Part shown: piece after piece, positions 34,101 through 45,049 of the stretch
How positions within the stretch are numbered: position 1 is the first letter of the stretch
Layout: each line of letters begins with the position of its first letter
Assembly: GCA_963920525.1 (NCBI GenBank)
Contig: OY986440.1
Coordinates: 17,780,191-17,844,190 of the forward strand
Source: Dichetophora obliterata
Lineage: Eukaryota > Arthropoda > Insecta > Diptera > Sciomyzidae
Length of the DNA stretch: 64,000 nucleotides
Direction of reading: 5' to 3'
Made by a program: the position numbers and the translations under genes
Notes under the pieces: generated by a model
What the model saw: the letters and a program-made list of their open reading frames with translations, nothing else
What the model was told of the DNA's origin: nothing
Databases searched by the model: none

Positions 34101-36801
34101 TCCTTCGGCTGGTAATCAATTATACGATGTCATAGCTGAGTGTTCTAAAAATGAGCAGCACTTTGCTAACAACCCTCCGCAGGCACAAACACAACATCAG
34201 CATCAACCACAGTTAGCCATAGCAAATAGCTTTTTGGATCGCGATGATTTTTTAGTAAATACACAAAAACAACAGCAAAATGAATTTGGAAATGTTCCTT
34301 TTGGTGCTGTTGCTAACAGCGAAAATACTACAGCCGCAAATGTTGCCAATATTGGCAATGACGATATGTCTACAAACGACCTCATCAATGATTACAATTT
34401 GCGTATGCTGCTGCGTGGTAATAATATGAATGCACAGCATTCGCAACAGTCTAAAACACAATCTAACGCAGACTACGACAATGACTTTCTTGCGCAACAG
34501 CAGCTAGTTGCAGTTGCTTCGCAAAGTCCAGCATTGCAAATGTGGATGCCACATTTGGCTTCTAATAATAATGTCCAGCAACAGCAGTTTTTGTCTCAAC
34601 AACCACCTCCACAGGCATCAAATAATCAATGGACTGGAAATTCACTTGTTCATTTACCCAATACAGCAGTTGCAGGGCCTGCTCCATTGTCGAGTCTGAC
34701 ACCGGCGAAAAGCATGCCTTCATCTATGTGGGAAATTTTGCCATTAGAACAGGTTCAAAATCAACATCAGTTTCAAACAAATGCTTTAAATTTTAATGTA
34801 CAAGCGCAGACGCTTCCACAGCAAAACAACCAGACGAAGGAGCAACAACACCAAGCACGTGTTGAACCAGAAAATTTATTGGAAAAGCTGCAACAAACCA
34901 GTCCAACTCATTCACAGCTTCTTGAGGTAACGCCAAAAATTATTAGTCCTACTCAGCAGTCAACGGGATTTTGCAAATCACGTAAAGAAGATGTAAGTGA
35001 TAAACAACATCAGCAACAACTGCAACAAGCTTCTTCCCATAAACGAGCTTATAATAAACCACAAACTTCGCAGACCACAAGAAAAGATGGCAAAGAAGAA
35101 AGTACAATAAATAAGAAATATTCTGAAGAAGAGCGGCGTCGTGAAACTGCTGAAGAGAAGCGTCGACAGAAGGATGAAAAAAAGCGTCAACAAGCTGAAG
35201 AGGAAAAGCGTCGATTGCAACTAGTTGAAGAAGAGAAAAATCGCCAGTTATTAGAGGAGAGGGAGCGTCAGCAACAAATTCAAGCGCAACGTCGTAAAGC
35301 CATGCTAGGCACTGCAGCCAACGCTGCATCTAGTACAACAAATGCGAAAACTAGTAAAGAGCAACGTATTCAATCTTCAGTTGCACCATGGTCCGCACAA
35401 AGCACAGCAACTGTTGGAATTTCTGGGCCCAGTTTAGTTGAGATACAGAGAGCTGAACGTCGCGAAAGGCGCGCTGATCAACAACGTCAAATGGAAATTT
35501 TAGAAAAACAAATGCGAGCAAATACTGCAGCAGCTTCTGAAAGTAATGACGCTTTTCTAAAGTGGAATGCGTCTCCTGTGCCTGTAAAAAGTTTTGCTCA
35601 AATACAGGCCGAAGAATCTAAGCGCTTAGCTGCAGAGCAGCTTGAAATTCAGCGTCGTAAAGAACAGGAACAGGCAGCTGCCATTGTTTCGAACTTAGGG
35701 GTCGGCGTAGGAAATAACGTTGGCTCTGGCCCTAGTTCAAATAATCTCTCGGCTATTTGGAGTGGTTCTAAAGTATGGGGTTCAACTAGTAATGCTGGCT
35801 TCTGGGAAGAACCAATAAAATTTAGTGCTGCTCTTACGACTGTTCCAGTCTCGGCAACTGGTTCAGCAAACACCACTGTTAGTAAGCCACAGTCTCCATT
35901 TGCACAGCAAAAGCTGCAAGGTACAGGCAACCAGCAAAGTGTTACACCGGCGGCATCTTCCAACCGTAATCTTACAAAAAGTCAGACCGTTTCGACAATG
36001 CAGAATACTCCATCTAATACTGGCTCGAATAAAAATAATCAGCATAGTGTATTAGGAACTGCTAGCTCACAAGCACAAAAACAGCAACTAAAAAATAACG
36101 CCAACACTAATGTCGAGAAGAAAAGCGGCAATGGGAAAAGTCAACTATCGTATGCAGCTAATTCTGTTGCTGCGTATGCTTCATCGTCAAACAAAAAGGA
36201 CGATTATCAAAATGAGTTTACCGGCTGGTGCATGAAAAGTTTAGGAGGAATGAATACAAAAGTGGATGGTATGCATATATTTTCCAAAACATTTTCTTAA
36301 CAGAAAAGGTTTATAATTGTTTGTTTTTGTTTTTATAGTTCCAACATTTGCTACATTTTTGCAAGATTTGGAATCGCCATATGAGGTCAAAGATTACGTT
36401 CGCATGTATTTAGGCAAGTGTTATAAATTTTTTATATGTATATATATTAAATATATTTCTTAGGCGAAAGCAAGGAATTTACTGAGTTTGCTAAACAATT
36501 CCTCGAGCGCCGCAGCAAATATAAGAACTTGCAAAGAGCTCAAAATGCTCACAATGATGACATGTGTAAACCTGCGCCGGCCATTACGCCATCCGGCAAC
36601 GACTTGGAAAATAAGGTAATGTTTATTCTTGAAGCTTGGTTATCGTTTTACTTATTGTTTATTGTTGTATATAAGGGCAAACAAAAGAAAGTGAAAAAGG
36701 GCAAAATGACGAAATTAGATGCGCGGATTTTGGGGTTTTCCGTTACTGCTGCTGAAGGACGTATAAATGTGGGAGATCGCGACTACGTGGATGCTCCATA
36801 A
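31154..36801 (+). CDS. Gigyf: GIGYF, GYF-domain translational repressor (seven coding exons)
   Basis: The exons are 31154-31561, 31622-31804, 31864-32122, 32192-36268, 36339-36413, 36464-36615 and 36676-36801, giving 5280 nt and 1759 aa. The N-terminus [16 protein letters not shown] fixes the start; an upstream TTG in frame is not used. FRYGREELL (residues 81-89) is the 4EHP-binding motif. [11 protein letters not shown] to GTFDASGAF (about 381-404) matches the conserved DDX6/Me31B-contact region. The GYF domain starts at W701 ([14 protein letters not shown], then GYFDENLF). It is followed by a poly-Gln tract, a charged coiled coil (about 1259-1323) and a conserved C-terminus with [17 protein letters not shown] and [19 protein letters not shown] bridges 4EHP and decay factors in the cytoplasm to repress mRNAs. 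Confidence 0.95.
31562..31621 (+). other. GIGYF intron 1 (60 bp, stop-free and in frame)
   Basis: Donor GTAGAT and acceptor TTCAAG bracket 60 bp with a T-rich tract. It has no stop and a length divisible by three, so the reading frame continues through it. The encoded 20 residues are hydrophobic and unlike the flanking protein, which argues for splicing. Confidence 0.7.
36414..36463 (+). other. GIGYF intron 5, probable GC-AG intron (50 bp)
   Basis: Exon 5 ends ATTTAG and the intron begins GCAAGT, the classical strong GC donor; the acceptor is TTTCTTAG. Joining gives YLGESKEF in frame, matching the conserved region. The only nearby GT (36418) would shift the frame. Confidence 0.8.
36616..36675 (+). 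other. GIGYF intron 6 (60 bp, stop-free and in frame)
   Basis: Donor GTAATG and acceptor TATAAG enclose 60 bp readable without a stop. Splicing joins GNDLENK to [10 protein letters not shown], which restores the basic stretch. Confidence 0.75.
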
Positions 36802-37086
36802 AAATATACAACAAAAGAAAACAATATACTGGTGTCGTTGCTTAAACAATAGATAAGCCTTTACTTAATTTCGACAGTTTTTTAAGAAATCCAGCCTTAT
36901 GAAATGCGACAACATGATCCATGTTAATGGTATTTTGAGCTATTTTATTATTATTTTCATTTATGTTGTAAAGTCAATATTTTTCACTTAAAATTAAACT
37001 ATTTCAAAATTACAACAAGCATTATTATATAACTCTATATAAAAAAAAAATGTACATCGTTATTTTTAGAAATGTATTATAATATG

Positions 37087-37092
37087 AATAAA
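37087..37092 (+). terminator. Candidate GIGYF polyadenylation signal
   Basis: AATAAA lies 286 bp after the stop. A second AATAAA lies near 37104. Confidence 0.55.
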
Positions 37093-37109
37093 GTTGAATT
37101 ATTAATAAA

Positions 37110-37958
37110 AATGAATTAATCAAATAAAAAACAATAACAGCACCACTTCCAAAAAAGTAATACAATCAATTCAAATGGACGTTCAAAAATATAAAAGCTA
37201 ACTTTTGTTTAACAATATATTATATTATATTATATTATATATATTTATTTAGTTAAAATAACCATTTCTTTTTTCCATTTTACAATGTTTACAATATATT
37301 TAAGTAATAACTTAGTTAATTTTATTTATTTATTTTATTTGAGGGCGAACAAAATTAGCTATAAAAAAGTTAAATTTGAAAAGTTTTAACTTAATATACA
37401 GAATCATATACTACTTTTATACGTCTGCCTGATTTGCAAATAGCAAATTTCCCCATATAAACAATGACTTCAAATTTTACTTGCAATTAATTAAGTTGTG
37501 ATTAACGAAAGTAATTGCAATAAAACGAAAAATGTTACCATTTTTTTCAACGATAATTTCAAAAAGCATATTCAGCCCAATCATGAAACATTTTCTCCCG
37601 GGAGTTGTAACAGGCAATTTCCTTTTTTTAGATAAAGTTAAAAAAAAATTTTAAATTTTTAATGCAAATTTGTTTATCAATCGTGAATATCCATAAGTGT
37701 GACGTCTTTATCTGCCATCTTTTATAACACCTTGGAGAAAATTTCTTATGATTTGTCTTATTTTCTTATTATATTTTGAAATAGCTTTATTTAGATAAAA
37801 TATTGATTACAAAATTAACTAGATGACACATATTCAGTTCAAGTCAGGGTTCGCAAAAAAGAAATTGAAGAGAAAAATTGCACTCCACATAAATATTATT
37901 CGATTGACGAACGATTCACTTTGTTTTCCTCATTCGTGAAGAAAAACTAGTAAGGAAT
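37110..37958. other. GIGYF 3' flank, AT-rich
   Basis: It includes a short TATAT microsatellite (37218-37246). No gene was seen. Confidence 0.4.
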
Positions 37959-37959
37959 T

Positions 37960-38655
37960 ATCTTCGACTGGGCCGAAGTTAAAATACCACCACGGCCGAA
38001 TTAGAGTATATATAAAGTCTTAAGCAAACTGTTGAATATATTTAAAGAGATTTTCCCGTTTTGGTTAAGTCACTTTGTATGGGAGGTAGGCGTGGTTTTC
38101 ATCCGATTTTTACAAATTTAATACTCAAAATAAATATTCAATATTAAAGACACTGCGAAATTTGAAGTCATTAAATTGATTTTTGTGGAATGTAAAGAGA
38201 TTTTCCCGTTTTGGTTAAGTCACTTTGTATGGGAGGTAGGTGTGGTTTTCATCTGATTTTTACAAATTTAATACTCAAAATAAATATTAAATATTTAAGA
38301 CACTGTGCGAAATTTGAAGTCATTAAATGGATTTTTGTGGAATTTAAAGAGATCTTACCGTTATGGTTAAGTCACTTTGTATGGGAGGTAGGTGTGGCTT
38401 TCATCCGATTTTGCTCAGATTCGAACTTGACCTCCGTTTTTGTATAAAAAGCTTATATTTTGAATTTCGTTATGATAGCTCAAAAATTACGGCTGCTATC
38501 GTGGACACAGACGGACATGGCTAAATCGACTCAGGAGGTGATGCTGATCAGGAATATATATACTTTTTTATACCGGCCACGCCTCCTTATCGGCGTTACA
38601 AACGGAGTGACAAAATTAATATACCCCCATTACGTTTTTTAAACGGGGGTATAAA
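37960..38655. repeat. Fly-type dispersed repeat with 150-bp tandem units
   Basis: Units starting TTTAAAGAGATTTTCCCGTT occur at 38041, 38191 and 38343 (period 150-152 bp). They share CACTTTGTATGGGAGGTAGG. The right part (ACGGACATGGCTAAATCGAC, CTGATCAGGAATATATATAC) resembles a repeat family abundant in drosophilid and tephritid genomes. The element ends in a fold-back, TATACCCCC (38622 region) against GGGGGTATA (38644 region). Confidence 0.75.
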
Positions 38656-39227
38656 AAAACTTGAGAGCTCTTATGTTAAATATTCAGAGTGATCAAAACA
38701 TTTTCTTCGCTCTTTTATATTATTCGCTCGTAGATTGTGCTTCTCAAAAAACTGAGTTGAACAACGTCTTCTCTTTGTTATTCATTTATTGTTTCTCGCT
38801 CGCGAGTTTTTGCAAAGATAAACTCATTGGAATTTTTACCTTCGCTCATTTATTTCGAGTGATCTTGTTAATTAAAAATAAATACGTGTTTTATGATAAA
38901 CTATATTTTTTGCATTTTTTGATGATATATTAAAGTACTTAATAAATTTTTAAAATGTTCCTTTTTGTTTATTTATCTTAGTCTCTTATAATGTCATAAA
39001 TATAATGATTTAAGTTCTTGTAATGAAATATATTATTAAGAAAAATACTTCATATTATTGATATAAATCCTTTCAATTTATTATGTGCGAAGTGCTTAAC
39101 TAAAGTTTCGCATCCAATGAAAGCGAGCGATTCAATGAGTTTATCATTTCAAAATTCACGAGCGATGAAAACTCAACATCTCTCAACACGACGTCGTTCT
39201 TTTAAGATTTCTCAGCATACAAACTCA
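38656..39227. other. Gene-free stretch with an imperfect inverted repeat
   Basis: The segment around 38750-38850 (GCGAGTTTTTGC and AACTCATTGGAA blocks) is loosely inverted at 39110-39190. It may be a decayed MITE. No gene was supported. Confidence 0.4.
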
Positions 39228-39235
39228 CGGACGAG

Positions 39236-39730
39236 CATGAACCATGATTCAATTATATATAAGGTTGAATAAGCTGAGAGCACATATCTCTCGGCGAATG
39301 TCAAAAACAGCTGTTTGGTGTTCTTATCTTTTGCTTTGACATTCGCCGATCCAAATTCCATCCATCCAGCGTTTTAATAGTTTGACTTCTAGTCAGAAAT
39401 TTGAATATGATTGCTTACTTGTCTTTTTTTGTTTTACTTTGACATTTTGCAATCCAAGTTTTGTTGTTGTATGAGAACAATTTCATGGTTACTTAACTTT
39501 ATATATAATTGAATCATGGGTAGAACTAGTAAAGGTATATGCATTTCAGACTGCTCTCTTTTCCTCATAGCCAGAATTGTCAAACTCAAGCATTTTGCTA
39601 TTCTTGCCTATTTTCGCTTTCTTATTGCATTCTCATCGTTTTCAGATTTTGTATGAGTTGTCAACTTCGTTTTGACAGTTGCGGCAGTCTCCCTCTCCGA
39701 AATGCATATACCTTCTCTAATTCTGCCATG
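39236..39730. mobile_element. MITE-B copy 2, interrupted by MITE-D
   Basis: The right end GCATATACCTTCTCTAATTC to TGCCATG and the interior match the copies at 6221 and 41251. The left end is split after CATG by MITE-D. Subtracting that insertion leaves about 216-220 bp, the length of copy 1. The flanks CGGACGAG (39228-39235) and CGTACGAG (39731-39738) match at 7 of 8 bases. Confidence 0.8.
39240..39519. mobile_element. MITE-D (about 270-280 bp)
   Basis: CCATGATTCAATTATATATA on the left is inverted at the right (CCATGATTCAATTATATATA as reverse complement), continuing with a near match. A second inverted pair inside (GGCGAATGTCAAA against TTTGACATTCGCC) makes a strong fold-back. The target duplication may be CATG, but the ends are ambiguous by a few bases. 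Confidence 0.75.
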
Positions 39731-39883
39731 CGTACGAGGAAAGCAGTTGAGGAGTTATAAGAAGATTGAATATTTTATCCGCATACGCTCTGAATATTAT
39801 AAAAATGATAAACTCATAGCAAAGATAATTCAGAAAAGCGGGAGCGCATTTTTAATGCTTTACGCACCCTGGTTCAAGTCCTT

Positions 39884-39921
39884 CACTGCACAGGCAAGTG
39901 CACTGAATCGTGAATACCCTT
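39884..39921. mobile_element. MITE-E right-end fragment
   Basis: GCACAGGCAAGTGCACTGAA followed by TCGTGAATACCC matches the right end of the element at 26350-26618. No left end was found nearby. Confidence 0.75.
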
Positions 39922-40231
39922 AATGAGTGTGCTTGCGTTGTTTTTTGCCTTATTGATTGTATGTTGTTAATTATTGGAATCCGTTTGTATTAAGTCTATG
40001 TATTTAATGACAGTGTTAGTGTCAGTGTTAGACATCTGTACGATATCTATATTTTTAAGGTTATTAACTACTGCAAATATTAATGTACGTATGTTTTTAT
40101 TTTAGTGCTACAATGTAATTGTGTGTTTTTAATCAGGCAGCACTGAAAAGTAAAACTATTCCTGAAAAGAAACTGACGTATAAACCGTGAGTTCACTATT
40201 TGCTATTTATTTGTATACAAAAATGCACTAT

Positions 40232-40510
40232 TGCCCTTATTCTTGTTGTCACCTCGCCTATGTGAGAGTTTTCACACTCGTGTCACGTCACTAGAAATCT
40301 GGTATTCTTGTTGTCATGTGACGTGAGTTTGTGAACTACGTCACATGACAACAAGAATACCAGATTTCTAGTGACGTGACACGAGTATGAGAACTCTCAC
40401 ATAGTGAGTTTGTGAACTACGTCACATGACAACAAGAATACCAGATTTCTAGTGATGGACACGAGTATGAGAACTCTCACATAGGCGATGTGACAACAAG
40501 AATAAGGGCA
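40232..40510. mobile_element. Fold-back MITE (279 bp) with internal duplication
   Basis: TGCCCTTATTCTTGTTGTCA on the left is the reverse complement of the right end, and the arms continue for over 100 bp. The right arm is duplicated in tandem: an ~80-bp block with CACATGACAACAAGAATACC occurs at about 40338 and 40421. TAT flanks both ends. It has no coding content. Transcribed, it would make a long hairpin. Confidence 0.85.
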
Positions 40511-41242
40511 TATTTCTTTACAGTTGTGTTGACATGCCACTCTTCACAAGTTGGCTTGAAAAAATAACAAAATTTAATTTTTTTGCAGACTAGACTGCTG
40601 AATTTATTTTTACATACAAATATATGCTATAAAATATGGAATACTTAACGGATTTTCTTTATTTAAAATTTATGTGAAAGCTTTATATATTACCTTTTAA
40701 ATAATACCTTAACCATCTATATCGGTTATGCACTAAGCAATTTGCACTAAGATTTTATAGAGAAAATGTTTTCTTAAAACCCCGATAACTTGAAAACAAA
40801 TCGATAAATCGATTTTCCTTCAAAGTTTCTTATTTTTATTTAAATCCTAGTCTCCCCAAGTAAGTTAAAAGCTCGGCCCCTCAATGCTCCGCAAGCTCCA
40901 ATTATTTCTTCATTTTTACGTGTGACAAAAAGGAATACAAATAGTAGTACATTTTTTTCTTGTTGGCAGTCTTGTTTGCAATTGCTGTCAGTTTTCTATC
41001 AACTGTTGCTGGTTTTAATAAATAGTTTAGTGTTTTTATTCAGAATATTTATATGTTGTGTTGTGTTTTTAATAAATCTACAACAAATATAAATATATCA
41101 TCAGAGGTGATTCCTGCGTGACTGCGGAATATAAGTGCATCGGCATGCTGTGCTCATTTAACGACTGGCCCTTCTCAACAGTTCGGACTGTTATCATGGG
41201 ATGTGAGAGCTGCGCATTCTCAGGTGACTTGTTAATTGCTAC
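40511..41242. other. Gene-free stretch
   Basis: It is AT-rich until about 41100, then moderately G+C-rich (41110-41230), with no recognised product. Confidence 0.4.
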
Positions 41243-41250
41243 GTTCCATT

Positions 41251-41883
41251 CATGGCAGAATTAGAGAAGGTATATGCATTTCGGAGAGGGAGATTGCCGC
41301 AACCGTCAAAACGAAGTTGACAGCTCATACAAAATCTGAAAACGATGAGAATGCTATAAGAAAGCGAAAATAGGCAAGAATAGCAAAATGCTTGAGTTTG
41401 ACAATTCTGGCTATGAGAAAAAGAGAGCAGTCTGAAATGCATATACCTTTATGTTCCAGTTAGCCTCGCATGGTATAGCAGTGCATGGATTAGCAAGCGT
41501 CACATCGAAATTTGTTTAGTGGGATTTGTGTGTATCTGATTAAGCACAACATGGCAACGCATGGCAATGCTCAGATAAAAACAGAAATGCATCTCTGACT
41601 ACATAGATAAACATAGAAGATCTATTCATTTTGATTTCTGTGTATTCTTCTATGTATTTGACGTTTTGGCAAAACAGATGTGAAGTTGTAAAATTGTTTG
41701 ACCAAGTGCGGTTAATTTATTAAAATAAAATCGTTGTATTCTTTTTTTTTATTGCTTTATTTTGGCCATGTGACTATGCTTTGCATAATCACTATTTATT
41801 TGGCTGTGTGCTAGCTGCTTTTCTGCGTTGCATGCGCTGCTGTGCCATGCGAGGCTAACTGGACCATTACTAGTTCTACCATG
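41251..41883. mobile_element. MITE-B copy 3 (inverted), interrupted by MITE-C
   Basis: The ends are CATGGCAGAATTAG and, inverted, CATGGTAGAACTAG. Perfect 8-bp flanks GTTCCATT are at 41243-41250 and 41884-41891. Without MITE-C and its 3-bp duplication the element is 215 bp, as in copy 1. The interior is the reverse complement of copy 2. Confidence 0.88.
41452..41866. mobile_element. MITE-C (415 bp, TTA duplication), Harbinger-like
   Basis: TGTTCCAGTTAGCCTCGCAT on the left equals the inverted right end (TGGTCCAGTTAGCCTCGCAT) except one base. TTA is duplicated (41449-41451, 41867-41869). Removing it rebuilds the MITE-B end seen in copy 2. A 3-bp TWA duplication is the mark of PIF/Harbinger elements. 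Confidence 0.88.
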
Positions 41884-41891
41884 GTTCCATT

Positions 41892-42222
41892 TATCTTTCC
41901 CGTGTGCTTGCGAGAAGTTGATAAAAGGTTCGCTCTCAAAATCTAGCGTTGGGACGAGTGTTGGGACGACATAAGGTCCATGGACATGGACGACGACCGG
42001 GCGCACACAACGCGGGCGCACCTAACTCGGTCAAAACGACGCGGGCCAGTAGTCGCCATTGCGCGATTTTTATTATAATTTTTTTAATTCTGATAAATAG
42101 TCTACATGCATTACATTATATAATATTTTCGATACATTTACACCGATTAACAGAAATCTTGCTGGGCTTTAAAGCATTATGTCATATAAAACTGATGTTT
42201 TTCATGAAAAATTCGATATATA
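41892..42222. other. G+C-richer fragment before the Tc1 element
   Basis: 41946-42070 is unusually G+C-rich (GGGCGCACACAACGCGGGCG) for this window. The open frames here have no recognisable family. Confidence 0.4.
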
Positions 42223-42547
42223 CAGTGTTGCGCAAAAAATAGCAACAAAATAAGTGCGCTGCAACAAAATCATACATCATATATTCATACATCATATATA
42301 AAACAAATAAAATTCAAATTTGGTTTTGTGTTTTTTAATTAAATTTCAAATTAATGTGGCAACATTCAATTTGTCTGAGAGCAAAACAAAAGCAATAAAA
42401 CTTGAAAAATGTAAAAGAAGAACAGATGCTCCAAGAATTACCGGTAAAAGTTCCGTTATTGTAAAGCACGTGTTGTTTGTAAGTCATAAACATTTAAGTA
42501 TAGTTTTGTTTTTGCGCTAGTTGTGACATTGACTGTTCCATTTATAA

Positions 42548-43889
42548 TGGCACGTTTTAAATACTGTGAAGCTTTAAAATTGCAAATTATTTCCGAATAT
42601 AAAAACGAAAATTCACATATATCTAACGTGAAACAGTTAGATATTTATCAGTCAATAGTTTGCAGATTAATAAAGAAATATACAATCAAAAAAGACGTAA
42701 CAACGGTACTTTAAAGAGGGCAGCCGCGGAAGACATCTTTGCGGGATGACAGGAACATTTGTGGCGTGTTCAAACGATATGCATTTGCCACATCCAAAGA
42801 GGTTGTTCGGACACTTGATTTAGATATCCATCACAGCACCAAGCGCGTCGGAAGCGAATTTCATCTGGGGGGGCAGTACAAATGGAGGGGTAGTACAAAT
42901 AGTGGTGCAAAAAAAGTTCACCAAAATTTCTTCACATGAAACATGAAGAAGAGAGAAAGAAGAGGAAAATATATAATAAAAAAATATTATCGTTGCAAAA
43001 AAACTGATATTTTGAATAACTTTTCCTTTTAAATTGTTTATCTAGCTTAAAAAGTGGGGGGGCAACTGCCCACCTTTTCCCCCGCTTCCGACGCCAATGC
43101 ACTGTTTGATGACGAGCCGTTAAGAACGATTAAAGAAGTTACAAACCGGCAGAGAAACCTTTGCTTGTAGCTAAGCATAAAAAACAAGGTGAGGTGTTAC
43201 AATTTAAACAATTCTGTCTGAAATTGTGACAACAAGTTGCAATTTATTGTTTTTTAGATTCAGTCTTGCAAAATAGCACCTAAATTGGACCGTTCAAAAA
43301 TCGAAAACCTTTTTTAGCGATGGATCAAAGTTCAACTTGATTAATTCAGATGGGATGTGAACGGTACGGCGCCACCCAGGTACACGACTTGAAGCCCGAA
43401 ACTGCAAAATAAATTTTATGCACGGAAGTTGAACCATTTCAAACAATCGATGGAATTATGGATCGATTTGTATATAATGACATTTCAGAAACAAGATGCA
43501 ACCACATTCAGAGTGGAATATGTCGCTTCAGTGAACGTTTCAGTCCGACAACGACCCGAAGCACACTTCAAAGCTCATCAAAGATTACATTAGAGGCAAT
43601 GGGATTCAAGTCCTTGATTGGCCGGCACAGTCACAATGACTTGAATCCCATTGAAAATCTTTTTGGGATTTTGAAGGTAAAAGTTTCTGGCCAAAGGTTT
43701 TCCAATAAGACTGCACTGTATGAAGCCCTGCTGCACCCAGATGTGCAGCGGTTATCAAGAATAATGAATCTTACACCAAATATTAATTATGTTGCTTTTG
43801 TTTTGCTCTCAGACAAAATGAATGAAATCACATTAATTTTAAATTTAATAAAGAAAACAAAACCAAATTTGAATACGAGTTGTTTTTAA
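42548..43889 (+). pseudogene. Tc1-type transposase, broken
   Basis: It starts MARFKYCEALKLQII. The paired-like HTH region follows with GQPRKTSLRDDRNI. After MITE-H (42845-43094) comes EKPLLVAKHKK, then the catalytic region with DGIMDRFVYNDI, DNDPKHTSKLIKDYI, VLDWPAQS and DLNPIENLFGILK, read in alternating frames, then VSGQRFSNKTALYEALL. The second Asp and the final Glu are visible, while the first Asp block is damaged. Several frameshifts and stops occur, so it is inactive. Confidence 0.85.
42845..43094. mobile_element. MITE-H copy 1 (250 bp) inside the Tc1 transposase
   Basis: GCGTCGGAAGCG at the left is inverted at the right end (CGCTTCCGACGC). Next to each end is a run of Gs or Cs. The right half matches the element at 55014-55185 in reverse orientation. 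Confidence 0.8.
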
Positions 43890-43982
43890 TATGATGTACG
43901 AATATATGTTTTGGTTCCACAAGATACACGATTTTGTAGCAGCGTACTGATTTTGTTGCTATTATTTTGCGCAACACTATGT

Positions 43983-44589
43983 ATAACGTATTCAGTAAAA
44001 TTGTTTGAAATTAAGTTTTGATTTGGACATTATGTCTGTTTGAAGCAGACCTTATGTCCGTGAACGTTATGTCATCCCGCCGTCTCGAGTACTTGACTAG
44101 CGAAAAGTTTGTAAAATGGAACGCAGCAAATATGTGATACTTTGACCTATGTTATATTTTATTTAGAAATTTTGCTTTTTTAGTACGAAACTATTTCGTT
44201 AAAATGCACGAAAGTTTAGTTCCAATATTAGTTGTAAATTTGGAATTGCTAATTCATTCTTAACAGATATTTTAAATAAGAAAACCGGTAAATGTGAAAA
44301 AATTAAGGAAAAAATAAAATGTTAATTAAATGTGATCTATTTAAATACAATTACATGAATTTAATTGCGAGCTTTAGATCAAGTAAGTTTTGAAGTGGAA
44401 CCCGGAAAAATGAGTTTAACTAATGTCAATGTCATGAATAATTGAACATTTGGTTGTAAAAATTGCCACCTTTCAGTTAAAAACACTAGCTTCTGGCGAA
44501 GCATAAAATGGTTTTAATTCTATGGTGCATTTCGATAGACTCGTCGAACTCCCATGAATATCGAAATAAATAAGAAGCAACTAGAACAG
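43983..44589. other. Gene-free AT-rich stretch
   Basis: No gene or clear repeat was recognised. Confidence 0.4.
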
Positions 44590-44716
44590 GGGCCCTATTC
44601 TGTAACAGTGAGTTGTAAAGTGAACACAAGTTGTCACAAAAACTCGGTTATTTTCAGGCGGTTAGTTTAGTCAGAAAAAGTGTTCACTTTAAAACTCACA
44701 GTTACTGAAAAGGCCC
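44590..44716. mobile_element. Short MITE (127 bp, ACAG flanks)
   Basis: The left end GGGCCCTATTCTGTAACAGT and the inverted right end (GGGCCTTTTCAGTAACTGTG) share about 30 of 38 positions, including GAGTT and AAAGTGAACAC. ACAG flanks both sides. Confidence 0.7.
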
Positions 44717-45049
44717 ACAGATGGCAACTTTGGAAGAGTTGATGGCCTTGATCTATTAATAGTTTACTGCTTTAAAGTCATATGATTGCCATAAATGGCC
44801 GGAGAACATAATAATTCTTACGAATTTTTTCGAACAAGTGTAGAATCATATAAGACTTAAACAGTTGGTTGATCAAGACTATAGAAGAATAAAAGTAGAA
44901 ATTTCCGAAACAGGCTGTATAGTCTATAGTCTGCTGTGTGATTGACTCTATACAGAGGTGTTTATTGTTGTTGTTGCCTTCTTCAAAACTAACTTGTTCT
45001 AAAGCTCGCAATTAAATATATAAGAGGTCTTTTTCATTTGACTTTTTTC

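Larger units (their letters stand above)
42223..43982 (+). mobile_element. Tc1/mariner-type transposon, degraded
   Basis: AGTGTTGCGCAAAAAATAGC at the left end is inverted at the right (AGTGTTGCGCAAAATAATAGC with one extra base). The arms continue with AACAAAAT and CGCTGC, and TA borders the ends. Inside is a broken Tc1 transposase with a nested MITE. Confidence 0.85.

Noticed and set aside
32341..35963. Many minus-strand frames opposite the large GIGYF exon
   Set aside because: They are shadows of the Gln/Ser-rich coding strand without family resemblance.
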